A DNA stretch of 64,000 bases from Bacteroidota bacterium (lineage in GTDB: Bacteria > Bacteroidota > Bacteroidia > Bacteroidales > Tannerellaceae). Where the stretch lies: assembly GCA_023429375.1 (NCBI GenBank), contig JAEYVY010000007.1:186001-250000 (forward strand). Reading direction: 5' to 3'. Made by a program: the position numbers and the translations under genes. The notes below the pieces were generated by a model. That model saw only the letters and a list, made by a program, of their open reading frames with translations. It did no database searches and was not told where the DNA came from. Below are positions 17,489 to 27,464 of this stretch, in pieces. Position 1 is the stretch's first letter. Every line of letters begins with the position of its first letter.

Positions 17489-18706
17489 ATGAAGATAGTA
17501 TTGCTGAATACATCCGAACGTTCTGGTGGAGCTGCTGTTGCTGCTAACAGACTAATGCATGCCTTGAAGGGTGAAGGGCATGATGTTAAGTTAATAGTAC
17601 GAGATAAACAAACTGATAGTCCAGATGTAGTCAGTGTCAATGCGTCGTTTTTGAATCGGTTGATAAACAAAATAAGATTTATTTGGGAGAGATTGTGTAT
17701 TTATGTAGCAACCGGGTTCAACCGAGAAATTTTGTTTCAGGTATCTATTGCGAATACAGGTACAGATGTGAGTCTTCATCCTTGGATACAGCAAGCAGAT
17801 GTTATTCACATTCACTGGATTAATCAAGGTTTTCTTTCTTTAAATGATATAAGCAAACTGATAAAACTAAAGAAACCAATTATCTGGACAATGCATGATT
17901 TGTGGATTACAAATGGCATTTATCATTATCCGGATAAGGAAGTATCATCATGGTTAAATAATTTGGTTTTCAGACAAAAAAGAAGAATGGCTTTGTCGGA
18001 GATTACTTATGTGGGGTGTAGCAAATGGATTACGTCTTTGGCAGAGAAGAGTGTCTTGCTCGAAAATGCAAAACACATCTCGATTCCTAATCCAATAAAT
18101 CGCGATTTGTATACTCCAATTCCAAAGTTTGACGCAAGGTCTCAACTCGGAATAAATAGTGATCGCTTTATCATCCTTTTTGGTGCGGCCAAGCTTACTG
18201 ATACGAGGAAGGGACTGATCTTTTTTTTAGAAGCATGTAAAATTTTATTAGATAGAAATCCGTCTATTAAAGATTATCTGCAAATAGAATTATTGGGTAA
18301 AGCTAGCCAAGAAATATGTGATCTTTTCTCCTTTCAAGCGCATGCTATTGGTTTCTTGTCTAATGAAAAACAAATAGCAGCAGCTTATGCGGCTGCCGAT
18401 TTGTTTGTGATACCTTCTCTTGAAGACAATCTACCCAATACCATTATGGAGTCTATGGCTTGTGGAACACCTTGTGTCGGTTTTAGGACAGGAGGTATTC
18501 CAGAAATGATAGATCACCAAGTGAACGGCTATTTAGCTGAATATAAATCGGCCGAAGATCTGGCAAATGGCATTGAATGGGTGCTGAATCATCCGAATAG
18601 GAAAGAATTGTCTGATGCATGTGTGAAAAAAGTAGAATCTTGTTATTCAGAGTCGGTTGTTGCTCGTCAGTATATAGAACTTTACAATAACTTGCTAAAG
18701 AAATAA
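17489..18706 (+). CDS. Family 4 glycosyltransferase (GT-B)
   Basis: A 405-residue GT-B enzyme. The N-terminal domain starts KIVLLNTSERSGGAAVAANR and contains WTMHDLW. The C-terminal donor domain carries FVIPSLEDNLPNTIMESMAC, with the E-x7-E type donor motif. Retaining transfer from a nucleotide sugar is expected for GT4. The nearest known style is WcaC-like capsule enzymes with the MHDxW motif. One base separates it from the next glycosyltransferase. Confidence 0.9.
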   Translation: MKIVLLNTSERSGGAAVAANRLMHALKGEGHDVKLIVRDKQTDSPDVVSVNASFLNRLINKIRFIWERLCIYVATGFNREILFQVSIANTGTDVSLHPWIQQADVIHIHWINQGFLSLNDISKLIKLKKPIIWTMHDLWITNGIYHYPDKEVSSWLNNLVFRQKRRMALSEITYVGCSKWITSLAEKSVLLENAKHISIPNPINRDLYTPIPKFDARSQLGINSDRFIILFGAAKLTDTRKGLIFFLEACKILLDRNPSIKDYLQIELLGKASQEICDLFSFQAHAIGFLSNEKQIAAAYAAADLFVIPSLEDNLPNTIMESMACGTPCVGFRTGGIPEMIDHQVNGYLAEYKSAEDLANGIEWVLNHPNRKELSDACVKKVESCYSESVVARQYIELYNNLLKK

Positions 18707-18707
18707 T

Positions 18708-19463
18708 ATGCAGCCTAAATTTTCAATTATTACTATAACCTATAATGCAGAGCAATGGTTGGAACGAACTATATTAAGCGTTCTTAGCCAATCTTATTCT
18801 GCTATCGAATACATCATTATTGATGGAGGTTCAACTGATGGAACAACAAAAATCATAGACCAATATAAGGCAGGCATAGCTTACTCGATAAGTGAACCGG
18901 ATGCGGGATTATATGATGCCATGAATAAAGGCTTAAAGCAAGCAACAGGAGATTATGTCTGGTTTATCAATGCAGGTGACACTTTGTATTCTGCAAATAC
19001 CATACAAGAGTTGGCTGGAAGAATGGCTAAAAGAAATACGTTGCCTGATATTATATATGGTGAAACTGAAATTGTAAACACAGAAGGCAAAGTATTAGGT
19101 AAGCGGAGGCTTAAAACCCCGAAGAAGTTGACTTGGAAAAGCTTTAGAATGGGGATGTTAGTTTGCCATCAATCATTTATAGCAAAACGCACAGTTGCGC
19201 CTCAATACAATTTGAATTATCGTTTTAGTGCAGATTTCGATTGGTGTATACGCTGCTTAAAACAAGCTTCTGACATTCGTAATTCGAGGATGATACTATC
19301 CCATTTTTTAGATGGTGGAATGACAGAGGCAAACCGTAAAGCATCGCTTAAAGAGAGGTATACCATAATGTGTGAATATTATGGAAAGGTAACAACGACC
19401 CTATTGCATGGTTGGTTTGCCATACGTTTCTATACAGCGAAATGGATTAAAGGGCGAGTTTGA
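18708..19463 (+). CDS. Family 2 glycosyltransferase, WcaA/WcaE-like
   Basis: A 251-residue GT2 enzyme with FSIITITYNAEQWLERTILS, YIIIDGGSTDGT and the acceptor-side SEPDAGLYDAMNKGL, a pattern typical of colanic-acid-type WcaE glycosyltransferases. INAGDTL supplies the metal-binding acidic residue. Last glycosyltransferase of the locus. The following gene (YfhO) starts 39 bases later on the same strand and could be co-transcribed, although its base composition returns to that of the core genome. Confidence 0.9.
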   Translation: MQPKFSIITITYNAEQWLERTILSVLSQSYSAIEYIIIDGGSTDGTTKIIDQYKAGIAYSISEPDAGLYDAMNKGLKQATGDYVWFINAGDTLYSANTIQELAGRMAKRNTLPDIIYGETEIVNTEGKVLGKRRLKTPKKLTWKSFRMGMLVCHQSFIAKRTVAPQYNLNYRFSADFDWCIRCLKQASDIRNSRMILSHFLDGGMTEANRKASLKERYTIMCEYYGKVTTTLLHGWFAIRFYTAKWIKGRV

Positions 19464-19502
19464 GATTAATTACTTTAATTTGTAAATTATAAATAAGATC
19501 AT

Positions 19503-22007
19503 ATGCAGGAACTAATACAAAAATGGGGTAAACACGTAGTGGCCGTTGCCGTATTTATACTCTTGTCTGTTGTTTATTTCGCGCCAGCGGTAATAGATGG
19601 AAAAGTAATCAGACAGGGCGATACGATTAAAGCAACCGGAATGGGACATAGTCAAATGAAGCAATATGAAGAAACCGCTCAACCAGGTGAATTCAGTGCT
19701 TGGTCAAATGCTATGTTTAGTGGGATGCCCTATGTTGCCGGTTATGGCAATCCGGAACCTCAACTACCCCGATTTGATTATTTGGAGACCCCTTTAAAAA
19801 GTATTGGCTACTTTGATGCAAGTATGGTCCTATGCGGGTTGGTCTTCTTTTATATTCTAATGTGTATATTGGGAGTAAATTGGTTACTCGCTATTGCAGG
19901 GGCTATAGCCTTTGCCTTTGCCTCCTATAATATTATCATCATTGAAGCCGGACATATTGTCAAAGCCTACGTGATTGCCTGTATGCCTCTGACCTTAGGA
20001 GGTATGGCTCTATTATTCAGGCGGAAATATTTGTGGGGAGCTTTGACATTCCTCTTTGGTGTTGCACTATCGTTGAGTAACGGACACGTTCAGATCACTT
20101 ACTATCTCGTATTGTTATGCCTTTTTATTTATTTAGGCTATTTGGTCTTTAAGGTAAAGCAGAAAGAGTACAAAGAACTTTTGAAAGTTAGCCTAATCAT
20201 GGCTGCCTCTGTAATACTAGCTGTACTTCCTAACGCTAAACATATGTATTCCAACTGGGATTTAGGAAGACACTCTATACGTGGTGCTACTGAATTGACT
20301 ACGACTTCTGCTGAGGGAGAGAAGATTTCTTCTGGTCTCGATAAGGATTATGCTTTTCAATGGAGCTATCAGAAGCGTGAATTGTTGACATTGCTTATTC
20401 CTAATGCTTATGGAGGGGCTTCTGTTGGTACACTTGGACCTGATTCAGAGTTGTATCAGGAGCTAAAAAAGCAGGGTGCTCAAATAGGCAAGGATGTGCA
20501 AACGTATACTTATTGGGGGGATAAATTTACTTCCGGTCCGGTTTATTTCGGTGCACTGGTTTGCTTCCTTTTTGTTTTTGGTATGTTCGTTGTTCGAAGC
20601 CAATATAAATGGTGGCTGTTTGGCGGAGCTGTGTTCTTGACCTTCCTGGCATTGGGACGTTATATGGATTGGTTTAATGATATAATGTTCCACTATCTGC
20701 CTTTATATAATAAATTCAGAACCGTAGAAATGGCATTGGTCATTCCCGGACTTGTTTTCCCTGTAATTGCTATCTGGGGATTAAAAGAACTATTGGCCGG
20801 AGACGTTGATAAAGAAAAGTTTAAAAAAGGTATGCTTGGCGCATTGGCTATCACGGGAGGTTTGTGCCTAATGGTTTGGTTGATGCCTAATTTGTTGCTC
20901 GACTTCAGATCCGAATTGGATGCCAGATATCAGTTTCCTGATTGGTATTATAATGCCTTGTTAATAGATAGAGCTTCGCTCGCTTCTTCTGATGCACTTC
21001 GTTCGTTGATTTTTATTCTGCTTGGAGCTGGCCTAATGTATGCTTATTGGAAGTCAACCAATAAGAAAATGATGGGAACCGTACTTTCACTCGGTGTTGC
21101 TATCCTGATTTTGGCCGATCTTTGGACTGTGGATAAGCGCTTTTTGAACGATGAAGATTTTGTAAAGCAAACACCACAAGAAGAATATAAGGCCTCTCTG
21201 GCAGATAATGAGATTCTGAAGGATACGGATCTGTCCTATCGGGTATTAAATCTGAACGATCCATTTCAAGAAACAACAACATCTTATTTCCATAAATCAA
21301 TTGGCGGTTATCACGCTGCAAAATTAAGACGTTACCAAGAATTGATTGATCATCGTTTGATAGGAGAGTTAAATACTTTCATTGGGGCCTTACAAAAAGC
21401 GAAGACAGTCGAAGAGCTCTATGAAGCACTTGTTGCTTGTCCTTCATTGAACATGCTGAATACACGCTACATTATCTATAATCCGGAGCAGCCACCAATT
21501 CGCAATCCATTTGCATTTGGTAATGCTTGGTTTGTTTCTGAAGTTATGATGGTCGAAAATGCAGATGCAGAAATTGCGGCATTAAACGATATCAATCCAC
21601 TAAAGACAGCAGTTGTTGATAAGCGCTTTGTTGCAGATTTGGATGGGTTTACTCCATCTACCGATTCAACAGCGTCGATTACTTTGACTGCTTACCGTCC
21701 TAATCGATTGACTTATGAGGCGGAGGTTTCATCAGACCAATTGGCTGTATTCTCAGAAATCTACTATCAACCAGGATGGAAAGTAACGATTGATGGACAG
21801 CCTGCATCACATTTCCGTGCAGATTGGACATTAAGAGCAATGATTGTTCCACAGGGAAAACATGAAATCGTTTTTGAATTCTATCCCGAAGCATTTGTCG
21901 TGGCAGCGAATGTTAGTGCATATAGTTCTTTCCTCATTCTTTTGCTATTGATCGGAGCAATGGGCTATTCTGCCTGGAGTTATTATAAAAAGACGAAAAC
22001 GGAATAA
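19503..22007 (+). CDS. YfhO-family polytopic membrane protein
   Basis: An 834-residue protein with about a dozen hydrophobic segments in two blocks (roughly 15-560), a soluble domain of about 220 residues and one last C-terminal helix (about 800-820). The pattern of the YfhO family is seen in the GMPYVAGYGNPEP region, the RYQELIDHRLIGE segment and the closing YYQPGWKVTIDGQP. YfhO proteins are GT-C-like; in Bacillus a member is linked to teichoic-acid glycosylation, but the role in Bacteroidetes is not established. It may decorate surface glycan made by the upstream genes. A long bidirectional terminator follows. Confidence 0.85.
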   Translation: MQELIQKWGKHVVAVAVFILLSVVYFAPAVIDGKVIRQGDTIKATGMGHSQMKQYEETAQPGEFSAWSNAMFSGMPYVAGYGNPEPQLPRFDYLETPLKSIGYFDASMVLCGLVFFYILMCILGVNWLLAIAGAIAFAFASYNIIIIEAGHIVKAYVIACMPLTLGGMALLFRRKYLWGALTFLFGVALSLSNGHVQITYYLVLLCLFIYLGYLVFKVKQKEYKELLKVSLIMAASVILAVLPNAKHMYSNWDLGRHSIRGATELTTTSAEGEKISSGLDKDYAFQWSYQKRELLTLLIPNAYGGASVGTLGPDSELYQELKKQGAQIGKDVQTYTYWGDKFTSGPVYFGALVCFLFVFGMFVVRSQYKWWLFGGAVFLTFLALGRYMDWFNDIMFHYLPLYNKFRTVEMALVIPGLVFPVIAIWGLKELLAGDVDKEKFKKGMLGALAITGGLCLMVWLMPNLLLDFRSELDARYQFPDWYYNALLIDRASLASSDALRSLIFILLGAGLMYAYWKSTNKKMMGTVLSLGVAILILADLWTVDKRFLNDEDFVKQTPQEEYKASLADNEILKDTDLSYRVLNLNDPFQETTTSYFHKSIGGYHAAKLRRYQELIDHRLIGELNTFIGALQKAKTVEELYEALVACPSLNMLNTRYIIYNPEQPPIRNPFAFGNAWFVSEVMMVENADAEIAALNDINPLKTAVVDKRFVADLDGFTPSTDSTASITLTAYRPNRLTYEAEVSSDQLAVFSEIYYQPGWKVTIDGQPASHFRADWTLRAMIVPQGKHEIVFEFYPEAFVVAANVSAYSSFLILLLLIGAMGYSAWSYYKKTKTE

Positions 22008-22060
22008 GAACATTTGTCCTGATTCAGTGTTTTCAAGATAGCAATTCTTGAATCAAAAAA

Positions 22061-22108
22061 ATGAAGTGCCCCTCAAAGTTTGAACAAAAACTTTGAGGGG
22101 CACTTCAT
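22061..22108. terminator. Bidirectional terminator between YfhO and S9 peptidase genes
   Basis: A perfect 21-bp stem (22061-22081 with 22088-22108) encloses the loop GAACAA and is flanked by A-rich and T-rich sequence on the two sides. It serves both convergent genes. A smaller stem, TTCAAGA with TCTTGAA, lies just before it (22032-22052). Confidence 0.9.
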
Positions 22109-22142
22109 TTATATTGATACGATGGAATAGTTCTCGTATAGA

Positions 22143-24860
22143 TTAATATCCTAACTCAAAAGGTTGGTCGATGGCTTTAACACCTTCGCTCATCCATTTT
22201 GGCATAGGGGCTCCTTTAAGATAATGTTCGAAGAACTGGAACATGCGTTTCTGAAAATCTATTCTGTTTGGCATTTTCATCGGCCAATGCGGTTCGCCCG
22301 TATAATTGAGCATCCAGACTGGTTTTTGAAGACGTTTAAGCGCCACAAAATACTCTATACCCTGATACCAAGGCACATGTCCATCCGCATCGTTGTGCAT
22401 AATTAAAATAGGAGTATTTACCTTGTCCATCATAAACAGCGGTGAGTTTTCCTGATAAAGCAAAGGCTTTTCCCAAGGCGTTGCTCCGATGCGGCTTTGA
22501 CCGTGCTCGTATTGGAACGAACGATTAAGGCCGGTTTCCCAGCGGATACCACCATAGGCGCTAAACATATTCACTACAGGAGCTCCACTTTCTATTGCTG
22601 CAAACAGGTCAGTTCTTGTGGCCAGATGAGCTACCTGATATCCGCCCCAGCTGTGACCTTGTGCGCCGATTGCTTTCTCGTTGATATATCCTTTTTCAAT
22701 TAGCGATGCAATTCCCGGCATTACACTATTGAAGCAGCTTTCCCCAGGATATCCATCCTTATAACGTACATCCGGATTAAAGATAATATACCCGTTGCTG
22801 TTGTATAAGTGGTAGTCAACTGTCGAACGATGAGGTTCGGGCATCCGGTATGAGTAAAGCGTTTCAGAATTGCGTTCATAGAAATTGACGATTAGCGGAT
22901 ACTTTTTGTTCGGATCAAAATTTGCGGGTTTATAAATTATTCCTTCCAGCTTCTTTCCATCCAATGATGTCCATGAAGTCAACTCGGCTGTACCCCATAG
23001 GATTCCAGCTTGTTGGTTTCCTAAATTAGTTAACTGAACTGACTTGCCAAACTGTAGATCAGAATAACGGATTTCAGGATAATCCATAAAAGTCTCTGTC
23101 TTGTAGATTACCGCGTTCGTGTTTTTAGCTTTCGCAATGAATGTTGCTTTGAAACTTCCTGAGAGAACAGTCTTGGGTTGAGCCGCTTTCTTGAAATTTG
23201 CAGTATAGAACCCGGTAGCTTTTGATTCCTCATTAAAGCCGGTCAGAAGCTGTATTTCGTCTAAATCTATAAATCTTTCCTCTTTCTTTGTGGGCTGTAT
23301 TCTGTACATGAGGCGTTTTTCTTTGCCATTGACCGTGAGGTTAATAGGCTGTTCTGCACCTGTAGGATTAAATTTCCAGATGTCATATCTGTCGTATAGC
23401 AAGAGGTATTTATCTTCCTTACTCCAGCCTGCAGCGCCATAAGCGTCTGGGAAGTCAGGGACATCATTCTCACTATCCCATGCGGCAAATGAGTCTGGAG
23501 ATGTCAGCTTATAAATCTTGTTTTCTTTTAAGAAGCAAGTATACCACGAACTATCAGATGTTGAATACCAACTGGCATATTTCCCTGCCGGAGAGAGCCT
23601 CATGCGACTTTCGTTTGCTTTGGCCAATAGCTTGGTTTCTCCGCTTTGCATATGTATTGTGAATACATCTTGTTTGTTTTTTCCGCTCCACATACGTTCC
23701 GTGCCATATGGTTTGCTTGTAGCAATGAGTGCAATATCCCCTGTTTCCGGAAGTTGTAAATCCGGAAGTTCAATTGTATTTAATTGCCGTATTGTCTGTG
23801 TTGGCAAATGATAAGCAGCCGTATACGTCTTGTTCGCTTCTCTCTTGCGATTTATGACTTGCTGCGTGTGCTGAACAGATTCATCCCAGCTCCAAATTTG
23901 CACGTCGGGTCTATTTTCGGCTAAGCTGGTTGTGTCTCTTTCACGTGGCTGAGGAGAAGTAGGAAAGAAAAGGTAGTTATCATCTTTTGAGAACCGTATA
24001 TCCCCATTTTTGCTGACAATCCAATCCTTCGGAAGATTCGGGTTTCCCTTTGTAGCCAACGCAACTGCCGGTTCTAATTTAGAAGATTGAAATAGTGTAA
24101 ATCCATTTTTCTCATCTGCTGAATCCTTCTCTGCTTTTTCAGCATAAAGAAAAGCAATTCTATCCCCTGTTTTATTAAATTGAACTTTCTCAAAATTCCC
24201 TTTCCCTTCGAGTATCAGCGTTTGTTTTCTGTTGGCTGTTTGATAGATATGAATGCCCGCTTTTTGTCCGGTCGTATCTCCTTTAGAAACGAAGTACATA
24301 TAGTCTCCTTCTTCAGCAAAACCAAAGTCGGAAACGGCAGGAATGCTGTCAATTACGTTTGCTGTCAAGGAACGGACGTAGAGTGTCGAATCTTTTCTGT
24401 TACCTCTTTTATAAGCCAACCAATCAGTCGTTTTCGAAAGTTTAAATGTATGGATTGAGTCTATAGATTCGCTTTGCCCGGAAGTTGCGAATATTATCAG
24501 TTTATCCATAGGCATCTGGTCTCGCTTGGTCTTCTGAAGTTTAAGCTTTTCAATTTCAGCTAAAGGCGTTTTTTCTTCAACTACGATATATTTCGATGAT
24601 GATGTGAACGCAAAATCTCCTGCAAATGGAAATTTCATAATTTCCTTACCCGATTTATCATACAATAAAACGGTAGCATCTCCTTTCCAGGGTTCATGTT
24701 TAACGGCTATAAGGCTACCGTCATCAGCTACTTCACTTCGTGTAATACGTTGCCAGTTAGTTAGATCATCAACTGTTAAAGCACGATTCTGAGATTGCGC
24801 ATAAGTTGCAATCGTACCTAGTATAAAACAAGTTATTGCTACTTTATTTCTAAAGTTCAT
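22143..24860 (-). CDS. Secreted S9-family serine peptidase
   Basis: A 905-residue protein with a signal peptide (about residues 1-24, cut after TYAQSQ or close by). A long beta-propeller-like region (WD40/PD40 type repeats) is followed by a C-terminal alpha/beta hydrolase. The catalytic triad is visible: Ser737 in GHSWGGY, Asp826 in NDADGHVP and His858 in GEPHWP. The type is close to dipeptidyl/acylaminoacyl peptidases that trim peptides in the periplasm of Bacteroidales. Single gene; the upstream gap 24861-25119 is shared with the divergent phosphate transporter. Confidence 0.92.
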   Translation of the reverse strand: MNFRNKVAITCFILGTIATYAQSQNRALTVDDLTNWQRITRSEVADDGSLIAVKHEPWKGDATVLLYDKSGKEIMKFPFAGDFAFTSSSKYIVVEEKTPLAEIEKLKLQKTKRDQMPMDKLIIFATSGQSESIDSIHTFKLSKTTDWLAYKRGNRKDSTLYVRSLTANVIDSIPAVSDFGFAEEGDYMYFVSKGDTTGQKAGIHIYQTANRKQTLILEGKGNFEKVQFNKTGDRIAFLYAEKAEKDSADEKNGFTLFQSSKLEPAVALATKGNPNLPKDWIVSKNGDIRFSKDDNYLFFPTSPQPRERDTTSLAENRPDVQIWSWDESVQHTQQVINRKREANKTYTAAYHLPTQTIRQLNTIELPDLQLPETGDIALIATSKPYGTERMWSGKNKQDVFTIHMQSGETKLLAKANESRMRLSPAGKYASWYSTSDSSWYTCFLKENKIYKLTSPDSFAAWDSENDVPDFPDAYGAAGWSKEDKYLLLYDRYDIWKFNPTGAEQPINLTVNGKEKRLMYRIQPTKKEERFIDLDEIQLLTGFNEESKATGFYTANFKKAAQPKTVLSGSFKATFIAKAKNTNAVIYKTETFMDYPEIRYSDLQFGKSVQLTNLGNQQAGILWGTAELTSWTSLDGKKLEGIIYKPANFDPNKKYPLIVNFYERNSETLYSYRMPEPHRSTVDYHLYNSNGYIIFNPDVRYKDGYPGESCFNSVMPGIASLIEKGYINEKAIGAQGHSWGGYQVAHLATRTDLFAAIESGAPVVNMFSAYGGIRWETGLNRSFQYEHGQSRIGATPWEKPLLYQENSPLFMMDKVNTPILIMHNDADGHVPWYQGIEYFVALKRLQKPVWMLNYTGEPHWPMKMPNRIDFQKRMFQFFEHYLKGAPMPKWMSEGVKAIDQPFELGY

Positions 24861-24996
24861 ATTGGTATTTGCTTAAGTGTTTGTATTTCCGTGCAATAAT
24901 ACATTATTGAATCGATATATTACGTATTTTTACTAATCTTTGTCAAATCGTGTTTTAGTTATTCTCTGAACGGCTGTCAAGTCCATTGTGCTTATT

Positions 24997-25004
24997 TATA
25001 TTTG
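24997..25004 (+). promoter_or_regulatory. Candidate -7 element before the Pit transporter
   Basis: TATATTTG matches the Bacteroidetes -7 consensus 115 bases before the ATG. No clear -33 box is seen. Confidence 0.3.
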
Positions 25005-25119
25005 TAAAACGCTGATATACAATGGTGAAACTCTCATGTAACATGTTTGTAACATTGTTGAAACGAATCCGAAATAAACGTTTCAGACATTTGCTCTGAA
25101 ATAGAATGAAACATAGTTG

Positions 25120-27387
25120 ATGGAGACGATTTATCTGGTATTTTTAATATGCCTCTTTATTTTAGCAATATTCGATTTGTCAGTTGGTGTAACTAATGAT
25201 GCCTCGAATTTTTTAAACTCTGCACTTGGTGCAAAAGCAGCTTCCTTTAAGACAGTCATGATTATTGCAGCAATCGGTGTTCTTATTGGTGCTACGCTGT
25301 CAAATGGAATGATGGATGTAGCGAGGCATGGTATTTATCAGCCTCAGCATTTCTACTTTACCGAAATCATGTGTATTCTGTTGGCCGTGATGCTTACTGA
25401 CATGGTTTTGTTAGACATTTTCAACTCGCTAGGTTTACCTACCTCTACTACTGTATCTCTAGTTTTTGAATTGCTTGGTGCTTCTGTTGCTGTTGCCTTG
25501 ATGAAGATTTCTAACTCAAGTGGATTGTTGAGTCTAGGTGAATTACTGAATACGGAAAAAGCTTTAACCATGATTCTTGCCATCTTCCTTTCAGTCGCAG
25601 TCGCGTTCTTTTTTGGGATGGTTGTTCAGTTTATTACCCGTGTCATCTTTACATTTAACTATAAAAAGCAAGGTAAATATTTTATAGCTCTCTTTGGTGG
25701 TGCAGCTGCTACAGCGATTGTTTACTTCATGCTTATTAAGGGATTGAAAGATGTGTCTTTCATGACTGCAGATGTAAAAGCAATGATATTTGAGAATACA
25801 AATAAAATTACTCTCTATTGTTTTATCGGTTTTAGTATCCTAATGCAGATTTTGCATTGGTTTAAGGTAAATGTGTTTAAGGTTATCGTTCTACTAGGTA
25901 CGTTTGCTCTGGCACTTGCTTTTGCTGGCAACGACCTGGTTAATTTCATCGGAGTTCCGATGGTTGCTTATTCTTCTTATGTAGATTTAATCAGTCAGGG
26001 AGGTGCCGTATCTCCGGATGCCTTCTTAATGGAATCGTTGACTGAGTCTGCCAAAACCCCTTGGTATTTTCTTGTTGGAGCAGGTGTTATCATGGTGGTT
26101 TCACTTTCTACTTCCAAAAAAGCACATAATGTGGTGAAAACATCGTTAGACTTGTCTCGCCAGAAAGAAGGAACTGAAAATTTCGGGACCTCTCCTATTG
26201 CACGTGCTTTGGTACGTACCACTTCCAATATATTTTCGTCTATAATTAGCACGATTCCTCCTTCAGTCAGAGCTTGGATCGATACTCGTTTTGTTCGCGT
26301 CGATCTACCTGAAGAAGAACAAAATGTAAGTTTTGATATGGTGCGTGCATCCATCAATGTGGTTTTAGCAAGTTTGCTTATTGCATTGGGTACCTCTTTC
26401 AAGTTGCCACTTTCTACAACCTATGTTTCGTTTATGGTTGTAATGGGTACTTCATTGGCCGATAGAGCTTGGGGACGTGAGAGTGCAGTTTACCGTATCA
26501 CCGGAGTTATTTCAGTCGTTGCCGGATGGTTTATCACAGCGGCAGCAGCGTTCTTGTTCAGCTTTATTGTGGCTTTAATTATTTATTTCGGCGGTTTTGC
26601 TGCAATGATTGGAATGGTTGGTGTGGCTATATATATGTTGATACATAGCCACCTGATGTATAAGAAAAGACAACGTAAGGCTGCATTAAAAGAAGAGGTG
26701 AATGAAACTGTAGCTAAGTTGCTCAGCTCGACAGACAACAACGAAGCTTTGGCGCTTTTCCGTGAGATAAGTCGTGATGAACTCAGTTCAACCTTGCTCT
26801 TTGCCAAAGCTACTTTGCGCAAAGTGGCCTACGGCTTTATGAATGAAAATCTTAAAGATCTCAGACAGTCATTACATGAGATAGAAGAGAAAAAGATTCA
26901 TCTGAAGCAAGTCAAACGTATGGGTACTTTAGGTGTCAGCCATTTGGACCGCGAAGTCGCAATTGAAAAAGGTATTTACTACTATCAGGGAAATGACTTC
27001 TCCAGCGAATTAATTTATAGTATCAGACGTATGGCAGAGCCCTGTCGCGACCATATTGACAACCACTTCAATCCTCTAAGCGATATTCAGAAGAAAGATT
27101 ACGGAGCTGCGGTAGACCGTATTTGCGATTATTTGCAACGTTGTGCAGATCGTCTCAAAGCCAATGACTACTCTACATTCAAGGAATTCGTATTGGAATC
27201 GTCAGCCTTGATGAAAGACTTGGTTATCCTGAACAAAGAAGAGCTGCGTCGTTTGCAAGGACAAACAGGAAGCACCAAGGTTAGTATGGTCTATCTGAAT
27301 ATGATTCAAGAGACAAAGAATGTTATTCTCTTCTCGACAAACTTATTGAAAGTGAGCCGTAAATTCCAAATTGAAAGAGATAATTAA
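25120..27387 (+). CDS. Inorganic phosphate transporter (Pit family) with PhoU-like C-terminal domain
   Basis: About 755 residues. Two Pit domains are seen: the first with FDLSVGVTNDASNFLNSALG near 20 and the second around 410 with the LPLSTTYVSFMVVMGTSLAD motif. About 11 membrane helices end near residue 515. The remaining ~230 residues are soluble and helical, resembling PhoU/DUF47 phosphate-regulatory proteins. It imports phosphate driven by a cation gradient; the tail may gate or sense it. Start chosen at ATG 25120; a TTG immediately before it is not needed. Confidence 0.88.
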   Translation: METIYLVFLICLFILAIFDLSVGVTNDASNFLNSALGAKAASFKTVMIIAAIGVLIGATLSNGMMDVARHGIYQPQHFYFTEIMCILLAVMLTDMVLLDIFNSLGLPTSTTVSLVFELLGASVAVALMKISNSSGLLSLGELLNTEKALTMILAIFLSVAVAFFFGMVVQFITRVIFTFNYKKQGKYFIALFGGAAATAIVYFMLIKGLKDVSFMTADVKAMIFENTNKITLYCFIGFSILMQILHWFKVNVFKVIVLLGTFALALAFAGNDLVNFIGVPMVAYSSYVDLISQGGAVSPDAFLMESLTESAKTPWYFLVGAGVIMVVSLSTSKKAHNVVKTSLDLSRQKEGTENFGTSPIARALVRTTSNIFSSIISTIPPSVRAWIDTRFVRVDLPEEEQNVSFDMVRASINVVLASLLIALGTSFKLPLSTTYVSFMVVMGTSLADRAWGRESAVYRITGVISVVAGWFITAAAAFLFSFIVALIIYFGGFAAMIGMVGVAIYMLIHSHLMYKKRQRKAALKEEVNETVAKLLSSTDNNEALALFREISRDELSSTLLFAKATLRKVAYGFMNENLKDLRQSLHEIEEKKIHLKQVKRMGTLGVSHLDREVAIEKGIYYYQGNDFSSELIYSIRRMAEPCRDHIDNHFNPLSDIQKKDYGAAVDRICDYLQRCADRLKANDYSTFKEFVLESSALMKDLVILNKEELRRLQGQTGSTKVSMVYLNMIQETKNVILFSTNLLKVSRKFQIERDN

Positions 27388-27464
27388 TCACTTGCGATAA
27401 TCATTCATGGTTTTCTCTGTTGATTAGACGAATTTATTATATTTGTCTAATAACAGATAAAACC

